Positions 44,249 to 56,046 of a stretch of DNA of 64,000 nt are shown piece by piece. Made by a program: the position numbers and the translations under genes. This stretch comes from Agapanthus africanus (Eukaryota; Streptophyta; Magnoliopsida; Asparagales; Amaryllidaceae): positions 27,073,154 through 27,137,153 of the forward strand of contig JASDDO010000028.1 in assembly GCA_030015575.1 (NCBI GenBank). The letters are read 5' to 3'. The notes beneath the pieces are model-generated. The model made no database searches, was not told where the DNA came from, and saw only the letters and a list, made by a program, of their open reading frames with translations. Position 1 is the first letter of the stretch. Each line of letters starts with the position of its first letter.

Positions 44249-46013
44249 TGATTGAATGTTTGATTTCCGATTGTGGATGTTTTGAGAAAATAGTATTTAG
44301 AAATCACAACCAAAAATATTTTGACCGCAATCAATAACGGTGTCGGATATAGCGCGTTAGTAAGTGCGGATCGTCCACAGGGAAAGTGAGTTCCGTTCAA
44401 TTTTCGAATTAGATGAGTTGAAAATTTAAGGCAAAGAAAAGAAAACAATTCATGATTTGCATTTGAAGATCAAGAAATAAGAAAAATCTAGATCTAGAAA
44501 AGACATTAAAAACAAAAATTGAGATGTGTGATAATTTCCAACCAACAATCAAGATTAGAAATATAGCTCCTAGGAGTAGATCGGATCTATAGATGTGATG
44601 AGATCTAAAGATTACTAATTCTTATCCATTAATGAATTGATACTAGATCGATGCAAATTCATTGAGGTTTAAGGATCTTGTGAGGAAATTAGGGATTCCG
44701 CAACTCATCCTTTGTCCTTTCAATGGATCGCATTCAAATTCTAGTTTCCAGTTAATCAAATGGTCAATAGTTGTTCCCTAGTTTCGAGTGAACACGATCA
44801 AGAAGCATCATCTCAAAACTAGGTCATTAATCATTTGATTCACTAGAATTTCCAAACATTATAAGATTTAAGAATTGTAAAAATATCTAATTCATCATCA
44901 TCTAAAGATCGTCACAACTCCTACACGAGCGGAGATTACTCAAATATTATGATCACAAACACAATCAAAAATTGAGATCTAATCATTATGCTTGAATTAA
45001 AAGATAAACAAGAATATAGAAAATTCACTTTTATTTATCGACAAATTTCGTTACAACTCTCTTGAATTTATAAAAGGAAGGAACTAGATCGTCGATTTCG
45101 GCTTCGCTCGGCTCCTTGAGTCGCGGATCGGCGTGGATCTCTTGCTCCGTTAGAATCCGGCGTCGCTTCTAAAGGTTGAAGGCTCTCTTGCTTGAATTTC
45201 TCTCGGGATCTTGATCTTGATTTTAAATTGGGGTTTGAATTTGAGGCACAAGTCGTGTCACTCAACTTGTGGGTTGAAGATGGTGATGATTCTTGAACAT
45301 TTTGCACCCTAGATCTAGGCTCCTTTTTATAGACCTCCAAATTCTAGATCTAGGATTGAAATTTGAATTCCCTCCACAAGTTAGTTAGCCAAAAGATTAA
45401 ATTTCCCTCCAAAAAGTTAGTTAAGCCCAAAATTTGAATTTCCCTCCAAGAGTTTGTTAAGCCGAGCCTTCTAGATGTACAATGTGGAGCTTCTGGGGTC
45501 TTCTGGAAGGTTTAGCCGTTACAAATAAGCATGTGAAAAAATTGGGCACTTTAATCTCCTCAAAAGGCCGCGGATCCGCGGCGCCAAGGGGGTTTGGGCC
45601 GCGGATCCACGGCCCTTTAGTGGACTTGGAGCTTCATTTTCCTGGTGTGATCTTGGGCTGTCATATGGGCCTTTTTTTGATATTTTAATTTCTATTTGGC
45701 CTTCTGTATCACTACCAGATCTTCAGCCTTTGAGTTGGCGTATCTTTTATCAGATCTTTTCCCAATTTTGGGCTCTGCTTCTGTGATTTCCTGCATTAGA
45801 CCCCAGACAAGAGCTGCGCAATACAAGGATGATGCGATGCCATGAAAAACACACAATTTCCCTAAAAAGTGCCGCTTTTAGTCTACAGTGCAAGTAATCC
45901 AGTATTTTACATGTGTTTTGCAAATATGTGTGATACGAATATCGGATACCTCTACTTCACTGCAAAAGGTAGGGAAATTGCCGTGTTAGAAATACAGTAT
46001 TTTCGACTGATCA
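44249..46013 (-). repeat. Athila 5' LTR
   Basis: 1765 bp, nearly identical to 36910-38675. Contains the palindrome GCCGCGGATCCGCGGC at 45567-45582; the neighbouring copy at 45600 is changed at one base. Confidence 0.95.
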
Positions 46014-47021
46014 CACGCCCCGCTTCCCGATGTACGGTAAGGAGACACGACGGGTCACGCGATGTATTTACTCAGAAGTAAACACGCTAAGCGTAACTAA
46101 GAAATATAAAGTAAAATGTACACAAGAGACATGAATATAAATGAACAACTTTTATTTATTTAACAATTCTTTACAAGTACAACTGGAAATGTAAATACAG
46201 GAATAGAAAGCAATGCCTAAACAATGGCATAACTGAAATGAAAAGTATATACAAGTGCCTACAGCTCTGGGTCGATGGCAAACTGCTCCAAGTCCTCAGT
46301 ACTGGACTTGATCTCTAGTGGGTCAGATCCACCTGACAACATTCCAAAGAAAGAAGAAAAGGAATGTCGTCAGCGAACAATCGCTCGATAAGTCCCAAAG
46401 AAAGAGAGAAGTAGAATAGACAGAAAAGTGAATACAGTTGTATAATGTAATCTTTTGTTCTGTTATCACAGTTGTTTGTAGCTTGGTACAGAATATGCTA
46501 GTGCATACGAGAGGAGTCCCACTATTCCGGAGATTAAGTATACGGAGCAAAAGGAACCATTAAGCCACGGTACAACAGCAATCGATATTCAGGTTGGGTG
46601 TATTAAAGTGACCGTCTCGTGCCACTTTTAACACATTCCATACCAGTCTACCCCTTTAAAAACCCCGTAATGTATTTTGTATTGATTGTATTGTTTTGTT
46701 TTATAAATGGACGACTTTCCGAAACCATGATATCATGTAAACAGAATGGATATAAATGGATATTCATATAATCAGAGTATATCCATGGTTCGGTTCAGTC
46801 AAGTCATGTTGATATAGATTTAATTCTGGTATAAATGAATTCATATTGAATTGAAGTTATACTTGAATTGAATTCAATTCAAATTGATCTCATATTTGAC
46901 CGTGACTCAAACTGAGTCAGACTTTTAAACAGAATTGAAGTCCTGAATTGGTTTTGATGTTATCGGTAACTGCTGCACATGGACGGCAGGATTTGTGTCT
47001 TTTTCCAAGACAATTACCGTG
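46014..47021 (-). repeat. Tekay-2 LTR, middle segment
   Basis: After the Athila insertion the LTR continues with GCCCCGCTTCCCGATGTACGG. It is closely colinear with the solo LTR at 52555-53570 (shared TTTACTGAGAAGTAAACACG-type and CTGCACATGGACGGCA words). It ends at ATTACCGTG where the Tat element is inserted and resumes at 62912 with TTGATAACACC; the solo LTR has the uninterrupted form ACCGTATTGATAACACC near 53568. Orientation is minus. Confidence 0.88.
47017..47021 (+). repeat. Left target-site duplication of the Tat element
   Basis: CCGTG, identical to 62907-62911. Confidence 0.9.
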
Positions 47022-48299
47022 TGTAGGGTGTTTTTATCACCCCATTGAGATGGGAATACGCTTCTCTTATCAGGCGTACTACAGATTCCCCCTACCTAAG
47101 GTAGGCGGGGGTTTATTGATTCTGGGGATCCAAACCTTCGACAGCCGCGGACTAAGCTGCCGTTAATTACCCCTCGCCTTTGGAACGAAGGAACCTCCGA
47201 TTGACGGGTCAAACTGGTCATGCGAACTCAATGTGCAGTGTGCGTGTGTTGTGCAGCGGGGGGTCCATAGAGTTTACGGGGTCCCGCTACCCGGATAGCG
47301 GGCTAGGGGTCAAGGGGGCTAGCAGCCCCCTTGCGGGGTGGCTGTTCCGATTGAAAAAAATTTCTAGCGAGGGATGTAAATTTAGTGTGGAGTGCATATA
47401 AAATGAGGGGGAAGCGTCTTAAAGACGCGTGCATGGAGCCGGGTGTGCCGGGCGCTAGCGCCTCACGCGCCGAGCGCGTGGGCGCTGGGCGCCCGCAAAA
47501 GAGGGGACTTGGTCCCTGCACTAGGAGTTGTGCTCCTGATTTGACTTCTGGAGTTAAACTCCTAAAAAGAGATTAATTTATGAAGTTAAACTCCAACAGA
47601 TCTTGAATGGAGTTAAACTCTAAGAAAACTTTGGAAATGATCAAAGGGGGGCCCTTTTTCTTCCCTTTGGCCCTGGATCTTCCCAAGATGGGATTTTTGG
47701 AGACGGGACTCCTACTTCTTCCTTTTCTGTTGGCCGGATCTTGGAAAAAAAAGGGGTGAGATTTAAAAATCTCCTATTTTGAGATCTGATGGAAGATCTG
47801 AGTTCCCCTTCAAGGGTTTGATGGTGAAAAACCGTTTATTTTTGGAAAAGGAAGAGTTAATTCAAAAAGGGAGGAGAAGGTTTAGAACTTTGAGGAAGGA
47901 GAAGGAGGCACAGAAACCCTAGATTTTGAGAGGATTAAAGTTATCCTTTATTTTATTATCATGTTTCCTTTTATAGGCTTACAAATTTACTCAAACCCTC
48001 TTGGGCTTTACAAAATGGAATGTTGCCTATCTTATGCCTCATGTGCTCATTTCTTTTGTGCATGAGCCATGGGCTTTAAAAAAATTTGGATTTATACCCA
48101 TTTTTCTTACATTCATGCATAAAAAATTACATCAAAATTATTTATTACATGATTTAATTTTAGCATGGGGGAAGCCGGCCGCTTCATGTTCGGGCTCGAC
48201 TTGAGCATGAGCCTACTTGATCTGGGCTTGGGCCCACTTGGCTTGGGGTTGACTTTGACTTTGACTTGGTCAACCGGGATGCAATTTTTGACCCCAACA
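47022..48299 (-). repeat. Tat 3' LTR
   Basis: 1278 bp; on the minus strand begins TGTTGGGGTCAAAAATTGC and ends AAAAACACCCTACA. Contains GGAGTTAAACTCC palindromes near 47550-47620, and further short palindromes such as GCGTCTTAAAGACGC (near 47417) and a GC-rich run of inverted repeats at 47445-47500. Small open frames inside, for example 47180-47576, are not supported as genes. Confidence 0.88.
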
Positions 48300-48314
48300 A
48301 AGTGCCCCCCTTAC
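48300..48314 (-). other. Tat polypurine tract
   Basis: The minus strand reads GTAAGGGGGGCACTT immediately before the 3' LTR start, the standard Tat form. Confidence 0.88.
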
Positions 48315-48581
48315 CTCATGTGCTCATTTCTTTTGCACATGAGCCATGGGCTTTACAAAAATTTGGCTTTATTCCTATTTTCTTACATTCATGCATATAA
48401 AATTACATCAAAATTATTTATTACATGATTTTATTTTGGCATGGGGGAGGCCGGCCGCGGGGCTCGACTTGGGCATAGGCCCACTTGATCTGGGCTTGGG
48501 CCCGCTTACTTGGGCTTGACTTTGACTTTGACTTGACTTTGACCGGGGTGTAATTTTTGACCCTAACAAAGCGCCCCCCAT
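48311..48581 (-). repeat. Partial LTR duplicate with a second polypurine tract
   Basis: 48311-48568 repeats the first 270 bp of the LTR (48031-48299) in the same orientation, with the LTR start complement CCCTAACA at 48561-48568. Directly beyond, AAGCGCCCCCCAT (48569-48581) reads ATGGGGGGCGCTT on the minus strand, a second tract. The order on the minus strand is therefore tract, LTR start, tract, full LTR. Confidence 0.85.
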
Positions 48582-48679
48582 CAATAAATGCACACCGCAT
48601 ATATGAGTTGTGTGCATGAAATTGATGGATCTTGGAGTTGGACTTCAAGGTGGAACATCATTCCGGGGTGGAGCTTCAT

Positions 48680-49600
48680 TCCGGGAGCATAATTCTTGGG
48701 ATCGGAGCATAATTCTGGATACCAGAGCATGATTCCAAGGATCGAAGCATAATTCCGAAGAGCAGAGCGTCATTCTGGGAGCATGATTCCGGTGATCGGA
48801 ATATAATTCCGAGATCGGAGCATAATTCCAACGAGCGGAGTATAATTCCAGGGATCGGAGCATAATTCCGACAAGCGGAGCACAATTCCATGGATCGGAG
48901 TATAATTCCGACGAGCGGAGCATGATTCCAAAGGGTCGGAGCATAATTCCGACGAGTGGAGCATGATTCCAAGGGGTCGGAGCATAATTCCGACAAGCGG
49001 CAGACATTCAGATCGAAGCATAATTTCGATGCAGAAGTTGATTCCCAGGCGAAGCATAATTCCGACAAGGAAGGCGGATACTCCGAGGCGAAGCCTGATT
49101 TCGACAAGGGGTACATTCTGAGACGAAGCATGATTTCGTTGCAGAGGTTGTTGGTTGACGTGATTCCGAGTTGGAGCATAATTCCGACGGGGAGGTCATT
49201 GGTTGACTTGATTCCGAAACGAAGCATAATTTCGACAGGGAAGACAGATACACCGAGGCGAAGCATGATTTCTACACGGGGTACACTCTGAGACGAAACA
49301 TGATTCCGACGCAGAGCTTATTGGTCGAATTGATTACGAGGCGAAGCTTTATTCCCACAGAGAGGTTGTTGGTTGACTTGATTCCGAGACGAAGCATAAT
49401 TTCGACAGGGAAGGCAGATACACCGAGGCGAAGCATGATTTCAATACGGGGTACACTCTGAGACGAAGTATGATTCCGAAGCAGAGCTTGTTGGTCAACT
49501 TGATTCCAAGGCGGAGCTTAATTCCGATGGGGAGGTCATTGGTTGACTTGATTCCGAGTCGGAGCATAATTCCGACGGGGAGGTCGTTGCTGCCCTTTTT
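48680..49600. repeat. Array of CGGAGCATAATTCCG-type short hairpin repeats
   Basis: More than 25 variants of TCGGAGCATAATTCCGA, which is itself an inverted repeat with a 7-base loop, recur every 30 or so bases; from about 49010 the units become longer, with GAGGCGAAGCATGATTTCGAC and a TTGGTTGACTTGATTCCGA word. Open frames extend through all three minus frames and one plus frame, which is expected from a repeat lacking stop words, so no protein is claimed. The 49580-49660 end is homologous to 59465-59600, upstream of the RT fragment. Confidence 0.85.
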
Positions 49601-49692
49601 GCGACTTGGACGGTCGGTGTTTGATTTGATTTTCTCCGCTCCTTGCGGTGTCAGGGTTGAAGTTGACTCGCTGATTTGATATGATTTAGGTT

Positions 49693-50600
49693 GACATCAG
49701 CATCACTACACTGGAATATGGTACCAGGATCGAATCATCATTTGCCATCAGAGGATTTGGGGATTTTGGCTTTGGTTTGGCATCAGCACTGCTTACAATG
49801 GAATCTGGTACCAGGAGAGAATCATCGTTTGCCATGAGGGGATTTCCCTCATTCCCAATTTAATGACTTAGGAGTCATCTGTTCCCAGTTTAACAACTTA
49901 GGGGTCATCTGTTCCCAGTTTAAAGACTTACGGGTCTTTTGGATCAATTTAGAAATTTGGGGTTAGGGTCGGCATCAGCGTTGCTAACACTGAAGTACAG
50001 GTGCCAGGAGCAATTCATCATTTGCTTTTCCCTATTGTAGAGCGATAGCTTACAAGACAGGTTTAGGTCCCTATCACCTAAGACTTTTCAATTTTATGAG
50101 CCGTAAGGGTCCCATAAAAGCATTTTCTCCCTACGAGTCAAAAGGATCTCGTAGGTGTACTTTCTTCTTAGGAGTCGTGAGGACTCCCAAGTATGTTTTT
50201 CCTTCGTGAGTCGTAAGGATCCTACGAAGGTGTTTTCTTACGAGTCGATAGGATCTCATAAGTTTTTTCTCCTTATGTATCATGAGAACATATGAGTGGG
50301 TCTTACTAAATGGAGCATAATTTCAAGGGCGGAGACCGGCCGCATGACTGTTGATTGCGGTAGGGTATGGTTGTGATGAGAATTATTTGAGCCATGGATT
50401 GTATACGGTAGTCAACTTGGGATCAACCGTAGGGTTGGGAGAATTTTGGGAAATTGGATTTTGGTTGACATCAGTATTGCTGCACTGGAATATGGTAACA
50501 TGAGCGACTCATCATTCGCCGTTTGGGGATTTGGAATTTGGTTGGCATCTGCATCACTGCACTAGAATATGGTACCAGGAGCGACTCATTATTCGCCGTT
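49693..50600. repeat. Imperfect repeats with GCATCAGCATCACTGCACTGG-type core
   Basis: Five versions of a roughly 55-bp block (CATCAGCATCACTACACTGG, then ATATGGTACCAGGA and AATCATCATTTGCC) start near 49693, 49785, 49970, 50468 and 50546. Between them lie three TTCCCAGTTTAA-CTTA-GGGTC copies (49853-49945) and four ...CGTAAGGATC-like copies (50095-50290). Part of the Tat spacer; no coding assignment. Confidence 0.75.
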
Positions 50601-50809
50601 TTTTTACCGCGATTGCTTTATCATTTCAACTTTTCTTATCGCGAAGGTCGCGATTGCCCTATTATTTTGGCTATTTATTCGCGGTTGCCCCATCATTTCG
50701 GCTTTATTTTCATTTTTTTTACACGCTGATTTTTATTGCGAGTTACCCCATCATTTCGACATTTTTTACACACATTTTTTTAATTACACGCATTTTTTAC
50801 ATTCCCGGT

Positions 50810-52549
50810 TTAACGATTTAAGGGTTGTGTGTTCCCAGTTAAACAACGTGGTGGTCCTCTCCTTTCATGGAAAGGCAGATGTCTGAGATAATCAGGTTCC
50901 CGAAGGACTTCGGTCTCCGTTTGTATGAAATTGGCGGTCGCAGCTTGACTGTTTGCTAACACGTCTTTAGACAGTTCTATCTCTCCTGCCTTGTATTGTT
51001 TTTCAATCCAATCTTTGAAGACAAAGCAGTCCTCAATAGCATGACTTATCACTCTGTGATAGGGGAAATATTTGGGGTCGTCGATCATATTCGCTTCTTG
51101 CGGTCTTTTTGATTCTGGCAATTATAGACCGTTTCTTAGGGCGTCTTTGAATATTTTATAGACTTTATCCCTTCTGAAGGAATAGACCTTATCCAACTTC
51201 TCTTTCAGTGAAGATTCTCCTCCCTCTCCGAACACTGGCTTCGAGATTGATTGGCATTAGGCCCGCTCATCCTTCGCTTATTTCGGTTAGCCGAAGTGTT
51301 AAAAGATTCAGCATCGTCGGAACTTCCGCTTTTGCGATTATCGTCCTTTCGGTTTCTCTAGGACCTATTGTTATTTTGGGAATCAGAGGAGGACTTCTGC
51401 TTTGAACGCTCCAACATCTGAACTTTCCTGGTCAGCTCTTGGAATGTTTTGAGACCTGCGGTGCATAGAAATAAGGACATCCAATTATTGAGATTTCCGA
51501 CGAGGAGGCTGACAGATTGGTCATGCTCTATCGGCGATTCACATTTGACGGAGAGATTGCTCCATCGGGTTATAAAATTCGTGTTTCTTTCATTGTTCTA
51601 TAGCTTGGTCCTTATGAGGTCGGCAATGGTGATCTTCTCGCTGACACTCATGAACCTTTTTCGGAACAGAGATTCAATTTGGATGAAAGGGCTAACGGAG
51701 CCATCCGGTGCGCTCCCGTACCAGTCGAAAGCGACATCGGTTAAGCTATTAACGAACTGGCGGAGGAGAAGCGCATTATTTCCCCCAGTATTCCCGCACG
51801 AGGCTTTAAAGTGGGCGATGTGCTGATTCGCATTTCCCGTCCCATCAAATCTTCCGAATTTGGGGATGACATAGCCGCCAGGAAACTCTACCAGATCATA
51901 CTAAGCAGGATACGGTCTCCCACTACTGATGATATCTTTTTGCGCTTTGTCTTCGGCTATCAATGTTTTGACTTTGTTGGCAACCAAATCCATGATTTGA
52001 TATTGAGTTAGCGGGCTACTGTCATCGATAGCCAAGACATTTCCCGAGATGGGATGCGGCCGACTTTCATGCAGCTCGCCCACCTTTGAATTTGAAGGAA
52101 TAGGCGTCGGCTGTCTCGGGACACTGTTTTCTGGTTCATGAGCATAGCCCTGTGCTTGATTGGGCGGCTTAGAGGCAAGTCGGGCCGTGAGTTGTGAGAT
52201 GAAATTTGTCAAGTCGTCAATCTTGGAGTAAAGTTTGGCCATCTCCTTGTCCTTACTTCTGAGCTATTTTCAGAGCTCTTAGAGAAGTTGTTGCTCGGCG
52301 TTCTTGGGACGGAAGATTGGCCCATCTTCGCTTTCCAAGCCCGACTCCTCATGAACCGAGGGATTCTCTGCTTATCAGCCTCACTGGAAGGGTTTTCATT
52401 ACCTTTCAGAGGAGGCTGGTCTTGAGAAGTAGCAGCCACATTCACACCGGATTGGATTTGAGATGTAGTGGCCCCGTCCTTGCTCTTGCTGCGCATGCCC
52501 ACCATATAGACAGTGTGGACCACATATCCAGCCGTCTCTTTATCTTTGG
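50810..52549 (-). pseudogene. Tat gag, C-terminal and capsid portion
   Basis: On the minus strand from 52549: YVVHTVYMVGMRSK near 52500, then DDLTNFISQLTARLASKP, a nonsense codon TAG at 51903-51901 in place of the usual Trp of the PYPAWYD-type box, followed by YDLVEFPGGYVIPKFGRFDG, NSLTDVAFDWYGSAPDGSV and RKRFMSVSEKITIADLIRTK (51590-51890), and finally HAIEDCFVFKDWIEKQYKAG (near 51030), all in the usual order for Tat Gag. Frames shift between segments and at least one more stop is present. The frame ends near 50810 and no protease or RT follows. Its N-terminal part is beyond the solo LTR at 55507-56046. Confidence 0.85.
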
Positions 52550-52554
52550 CGGGG

Positions 52555-55506
52555 TGTCACGCCCTACTTTCCAATATACGGGCAGAGGACGCAATGAGGC
52601 CTCTACGTATTTACTGAGAAGTAAACACGCTAAGCGTATCTAATCAATATAAAATAAAATATACACAAGAGACAAAATATAAATAAACAACAACTTTATT
52701 TATTAAACATTCTTTTTACAATACAACTGAAATGAAAATACATGGAATGAAAGCAATGCCTAAACAATGGCATAACAGGAATGAAAATGAAATGTAATAT
52801 ACAAGTGAATCTAAAACTCCGGGTCTTCAGTAAACTGATCCAAGTCTTCGCTTCTGGGTTTGATCACCAGTGAGTCCGAAACACCTGACGACATTCCAAA
52901 GAAGAAGAAAGAGAATGTCTTCAGCGAACAAGTCGCTCGGTAAGTCCCGTAGATAGATAAGAATAGAATAGACAAAATAGTGTATAGTTATTTAATGTTG
53001 TTATTTAGTGTTAACGCTGTTGTTTGTAGCTTGGTCCAGAAGATGCCAGTGTATACGAGAGGAGTCTCACTATCCTGGAGACTAAGGTATACGGAGTACA
53101 AGGAACCGTTCAGCCACGGTACAACGATAATGGAGATTCGGGTTAGGTGTCTTATGGTTGCAATCTCGTGCCACTTTTAACACCTTCCGTACTAACCTAC
53201 CCCTTATAAACCCCACGTTGTCTTGGTTGTATTGTTTGTATTGTTTTGTATTGTAAATTGTATAGATGGATGATTTGTCGAAAGCATGATATCAGTAATA
53301 GAACGGATATAATGGAAGAACATGTAAATGGAATATATCCATGGTTCGGTTCGGTCAATACAAATTGATATAGATTAAATAGATGGATTCATATTGAATC
53401 ATGTTGTATTGTAGTTTGTACTTGAATCACATTCAAGTCGGATTGATTATATTTACTCAGCCTAAGTCAGACAATTAGAAAAGAAATTGAAGTCCTAAGT
53501 TAGGTTTTGATGTTATCGGTAACTGCTGCACATGGACGGCAAGATTTGTGTTTTTTCCAAAACAATTACCGTATTGATAACACCTTTTGTTAGGTTGTCT
53601 ACCTTAAATAGGCAAGCACCTATATCTCCGACTCCCTGAGGCTCAAGAGACTGGTCCAGCTTAAACTTGTGTTTACTAGGGTCCTTATTGTAATTTAACA
53701 TAGCTTGAGGGGTTTTATGTAAAAATAGTTTGATATAATTTTCAAAATACACCTCAAGCATTTAATTATCGTTTTTAGGATTTTCATAGATGTATATTTT
53801 ATAAAAGTGAAATTTCTAGTGAATAAAACCTAATTTTCATTGTATATGGTATTTTAATGTAATTTGTATTCTTCAAATTAAACATATTTTAAAATCTTGT
53901 GCTATGAAACCATAGTGTTTGTGAGTGGGATAGGTCGTTACCCCGTGAGTTTTCTACAATAATGTTTAACAACCTCTAAGGTATTTCAATACGAAAAAAG
54001 AATTACGCAAGATAGGTATACTACTTCTTGATTATCATGTATGCTATTAATCTACATGCTATAACGACCGATAATGTATAAAATATAAGAGATTGATATT
54101 TAGGATACAAATATATTTCAATTTTACCTATGAAGGAAAGTGAACCACTGTAACAGTGAAAATGCTATGCTAAGCATAATAAACACATAAATATCATGGG
54201 CACAAGTAACAATCATAACATATATACTTATTATAAATCACTTGCTAAAAATACTATAAAATGTATGTTTTAATGACTTCCAATGGGCTCTGCACACTGT
54301 AAACCTTTTATCTTCTCCAAAATTATCGCTACAGCAACCTTAACAAGAATATTTGATTTTGAATTACATATACATCAAGGTTTATTCTAAACTAATTGCC
54401 ACTATATACATGACATTGTATAACTAAAATTGTTACATAATAATGATAAATAAAATAATATCAGCATAAACATAATTAAGACTTCTAGTAAAATGAAGAC
54501 TGGTCATATATATGTAAATGGAAGGAATCTGAAAAGATTTATGGAAGCAAAGGTAGGGGAAGTGACTTACTCGAGGTTAGAACGACAGAATCGACGGAAA
54601 ATCTTCTTATGGGCATTTCATCGAACAACATGCTAGAGTTGTCAGGGCGAGAAGAACGGTGGCGTCGAAGTCGCGATCGTTGATCTATCCATGCAGGTGC
54701 AGCATAAGAGCTCGGTGCGGTCGATGTCGACGGCGATCTCGTGGTCGGAGGCATGAGCGAGGCACACAACGGCGGCGCAGACGATGCGGGCAAGGAGCCA
54801 CCCCCTGCAAGATCCGAAGACGCGGGTGAAGCGACGGTGACAAGGTTGATGGAGACGATGCTTGGGTGTTGGGTTTTGTGAAGGGGATCTTGGCCATGGG
54901 TGAGACGAGGAAGGAGAAGAAAGGGGAAGTTGAGGGTGTGAGAGAGAGGGACTTAGATATTAAATAGCACAAGAGAGAAGAAAGAGGGCGAGGAATTTTT
55001 GAGAGAGGGAGTGGGGAGAATGGGATCAGACATGGGGGGAAGAGGTGAATAATGGAATTGAATATGAGGTTTAATTGAATATGGGGGTTTTAATATGGGG
55101 TTAGAAGTTAAAATAAATATGTGGAAATTGAACTGTGAGGGAGGTTTCATTTAGAATAAGGTGGAAAGGAATGGAGAAGGGAAAAGATGGACTGGCTGGG
55201 TTTTAAGCGGGGGAAACATGAGAATGATAAGTGATTTTGAGTTATGGATTTTGTTTAAAAAGGGAATTTGTTTTGGTATAGGTTTTGGGCTTGGGTTAAA
55301 TAGTAAAAGAAATGAGAATGAGAAGAGAATTTGGGTCTTGAAAAAAATAATATGAAAATAAAAATTGATGGAATGATAAAATAGACATAAATAAATAATA
55401 TATTTAATAAAAAAACAAAATATGCGGAAAATACCCCCAAACAAATAATTACAGTATTTTATTGAAGAAAAATAATACGAAGGTATGGGATTTTGGGGTC
55501 ATTACA
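52555..55506 (-). mobile_element. Solo LTR of a Tekay-type element, minus orientation
   Basis: Plus-strand ends TGTCACGCCCTACTTTCC and GGGGTCATTACA (TG...CA), 2952 bp, flanked by perfect CGGGG duplications (52550-52554 and 55507-55511). It is inserted in the Tat gag. Its first kilobase matches 46014-47021 and its continuation matches 62912 onward, so it belongs with the Tekay-2 LTR family. No interior with gag or pol and no second LTR adjoins it, so LTR-LTR recombination has removed the rest. Small open frames near 54539-55444 have no family support. Confidence 0.92.
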
Positions 55507-56046
55507 CGGGGTAACCCTGTTCTTGGAACCTCATGAAGTTCAGCCTAGCATAAGCCCTAGTCCTTTTATTGGCTCTGTATCTGAGCCTTTTCTTTCTTAG
55601 CTTCTCAATTTTGAGGGCTTGGCGGACATCCGTTTTCTGGGAAGCCACCGTGAGTCGATTGATAAGGAGCTTAGAGAAGATACCCGATCGAGCAGTTGTC
55701 AGGGGCACCGTTGGAGCTTGCCCGAGATGCCTTGTTTCTTTATTGGTGTTGATGGCCTTGCCCCTAGCTAGGGCTAAGGAAATTCGTTCAAACACCGGCT
55801 TACGGTTGGGTTCGGCGCCTTCGAGACCACCACATTTGGCCTCTTGCCTTTCGAGGCCGGTTTTTCTGTCACCGGAGCTTGAGATGCTGGGATGGCACTA
55901 GCTGGCACGAACAACATAGAGCCAAATGGTAGCAGGGGCTCCTCCCACTGTCGCCCGAGACTGGCCGGGAGGACCGTCCTGGCGTCCATCTTCATCGTGT
56001 AGGAGATGGGAATTGTATCGAGAGCTGAGATTGTCCTTGGAGACAT
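55507..56046 (-). pseudogene. Tat gag, N-terminal portion
   Basis: Minus strand: MSPRTISALDTIPISYTMKM opens at 56046; after a frameshift before about 55820 the frame continues with GAEPNRKPVFERISLALARG and RTRAYARLNFMRFQEQGYPV, the spacing and words of the N terminus of Tat Gag. It is cut at 55507 by the solo LTR and continues at 52549. Between 56047 and 56202 lies a short leader; no classical primer-binding site is certain, although GATTCTGGCACGTTCAGTG (56202 downward) is in the expected place. Confidence 0.8.

Larger units (their letters stand above)
36910..46013 (-). mobile_element. Athila-type gypsy element, 9.1 kb, gag-protease only
   Basis: Minus orientation: 5' LTR 44249-46013, tRNA-Asp primer site 44230-44246, gag 43046-41556, protease 41466-40216, polypurine tract 38676-38690, 3' LTR 36910-38675. 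An exact CACGC target duplication (36905-36909 and 46014-46018) shows one intact insertion. LTRs are 1766 and 1765 bp and differ at few positions, so it is the youngest-looking element here. RT, RNase H, integrase and envelope-like frames are absent: after the protease the sequence is non-coding to the tract. It resembles a non-autonomous TR-GAG type element that would rely on enzymes supplied elsewhere. Confidence 0.93.

Noticed and set aside
46014-47021. Right end of the Tekay-1 3' LTR following the Athila element
   Set aside because: It is the reverse complement of a related LTR, and the Athila target duplication shows the insertion was within that minus-oriented LTR.
48645-49567. Several minus-strand frames of 72-196 codons with repetitive LCSDPWNHAP-like sequence
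   Set aside because: All three frames are open because the short repeat lacks stop words; no evidence of a protein.
54539-55444. Small Ser/Pro-rich frames near the end of the solo LTR
   Set aside because: Low-complexity leader sequence of an LTR; no conserved protein motif.
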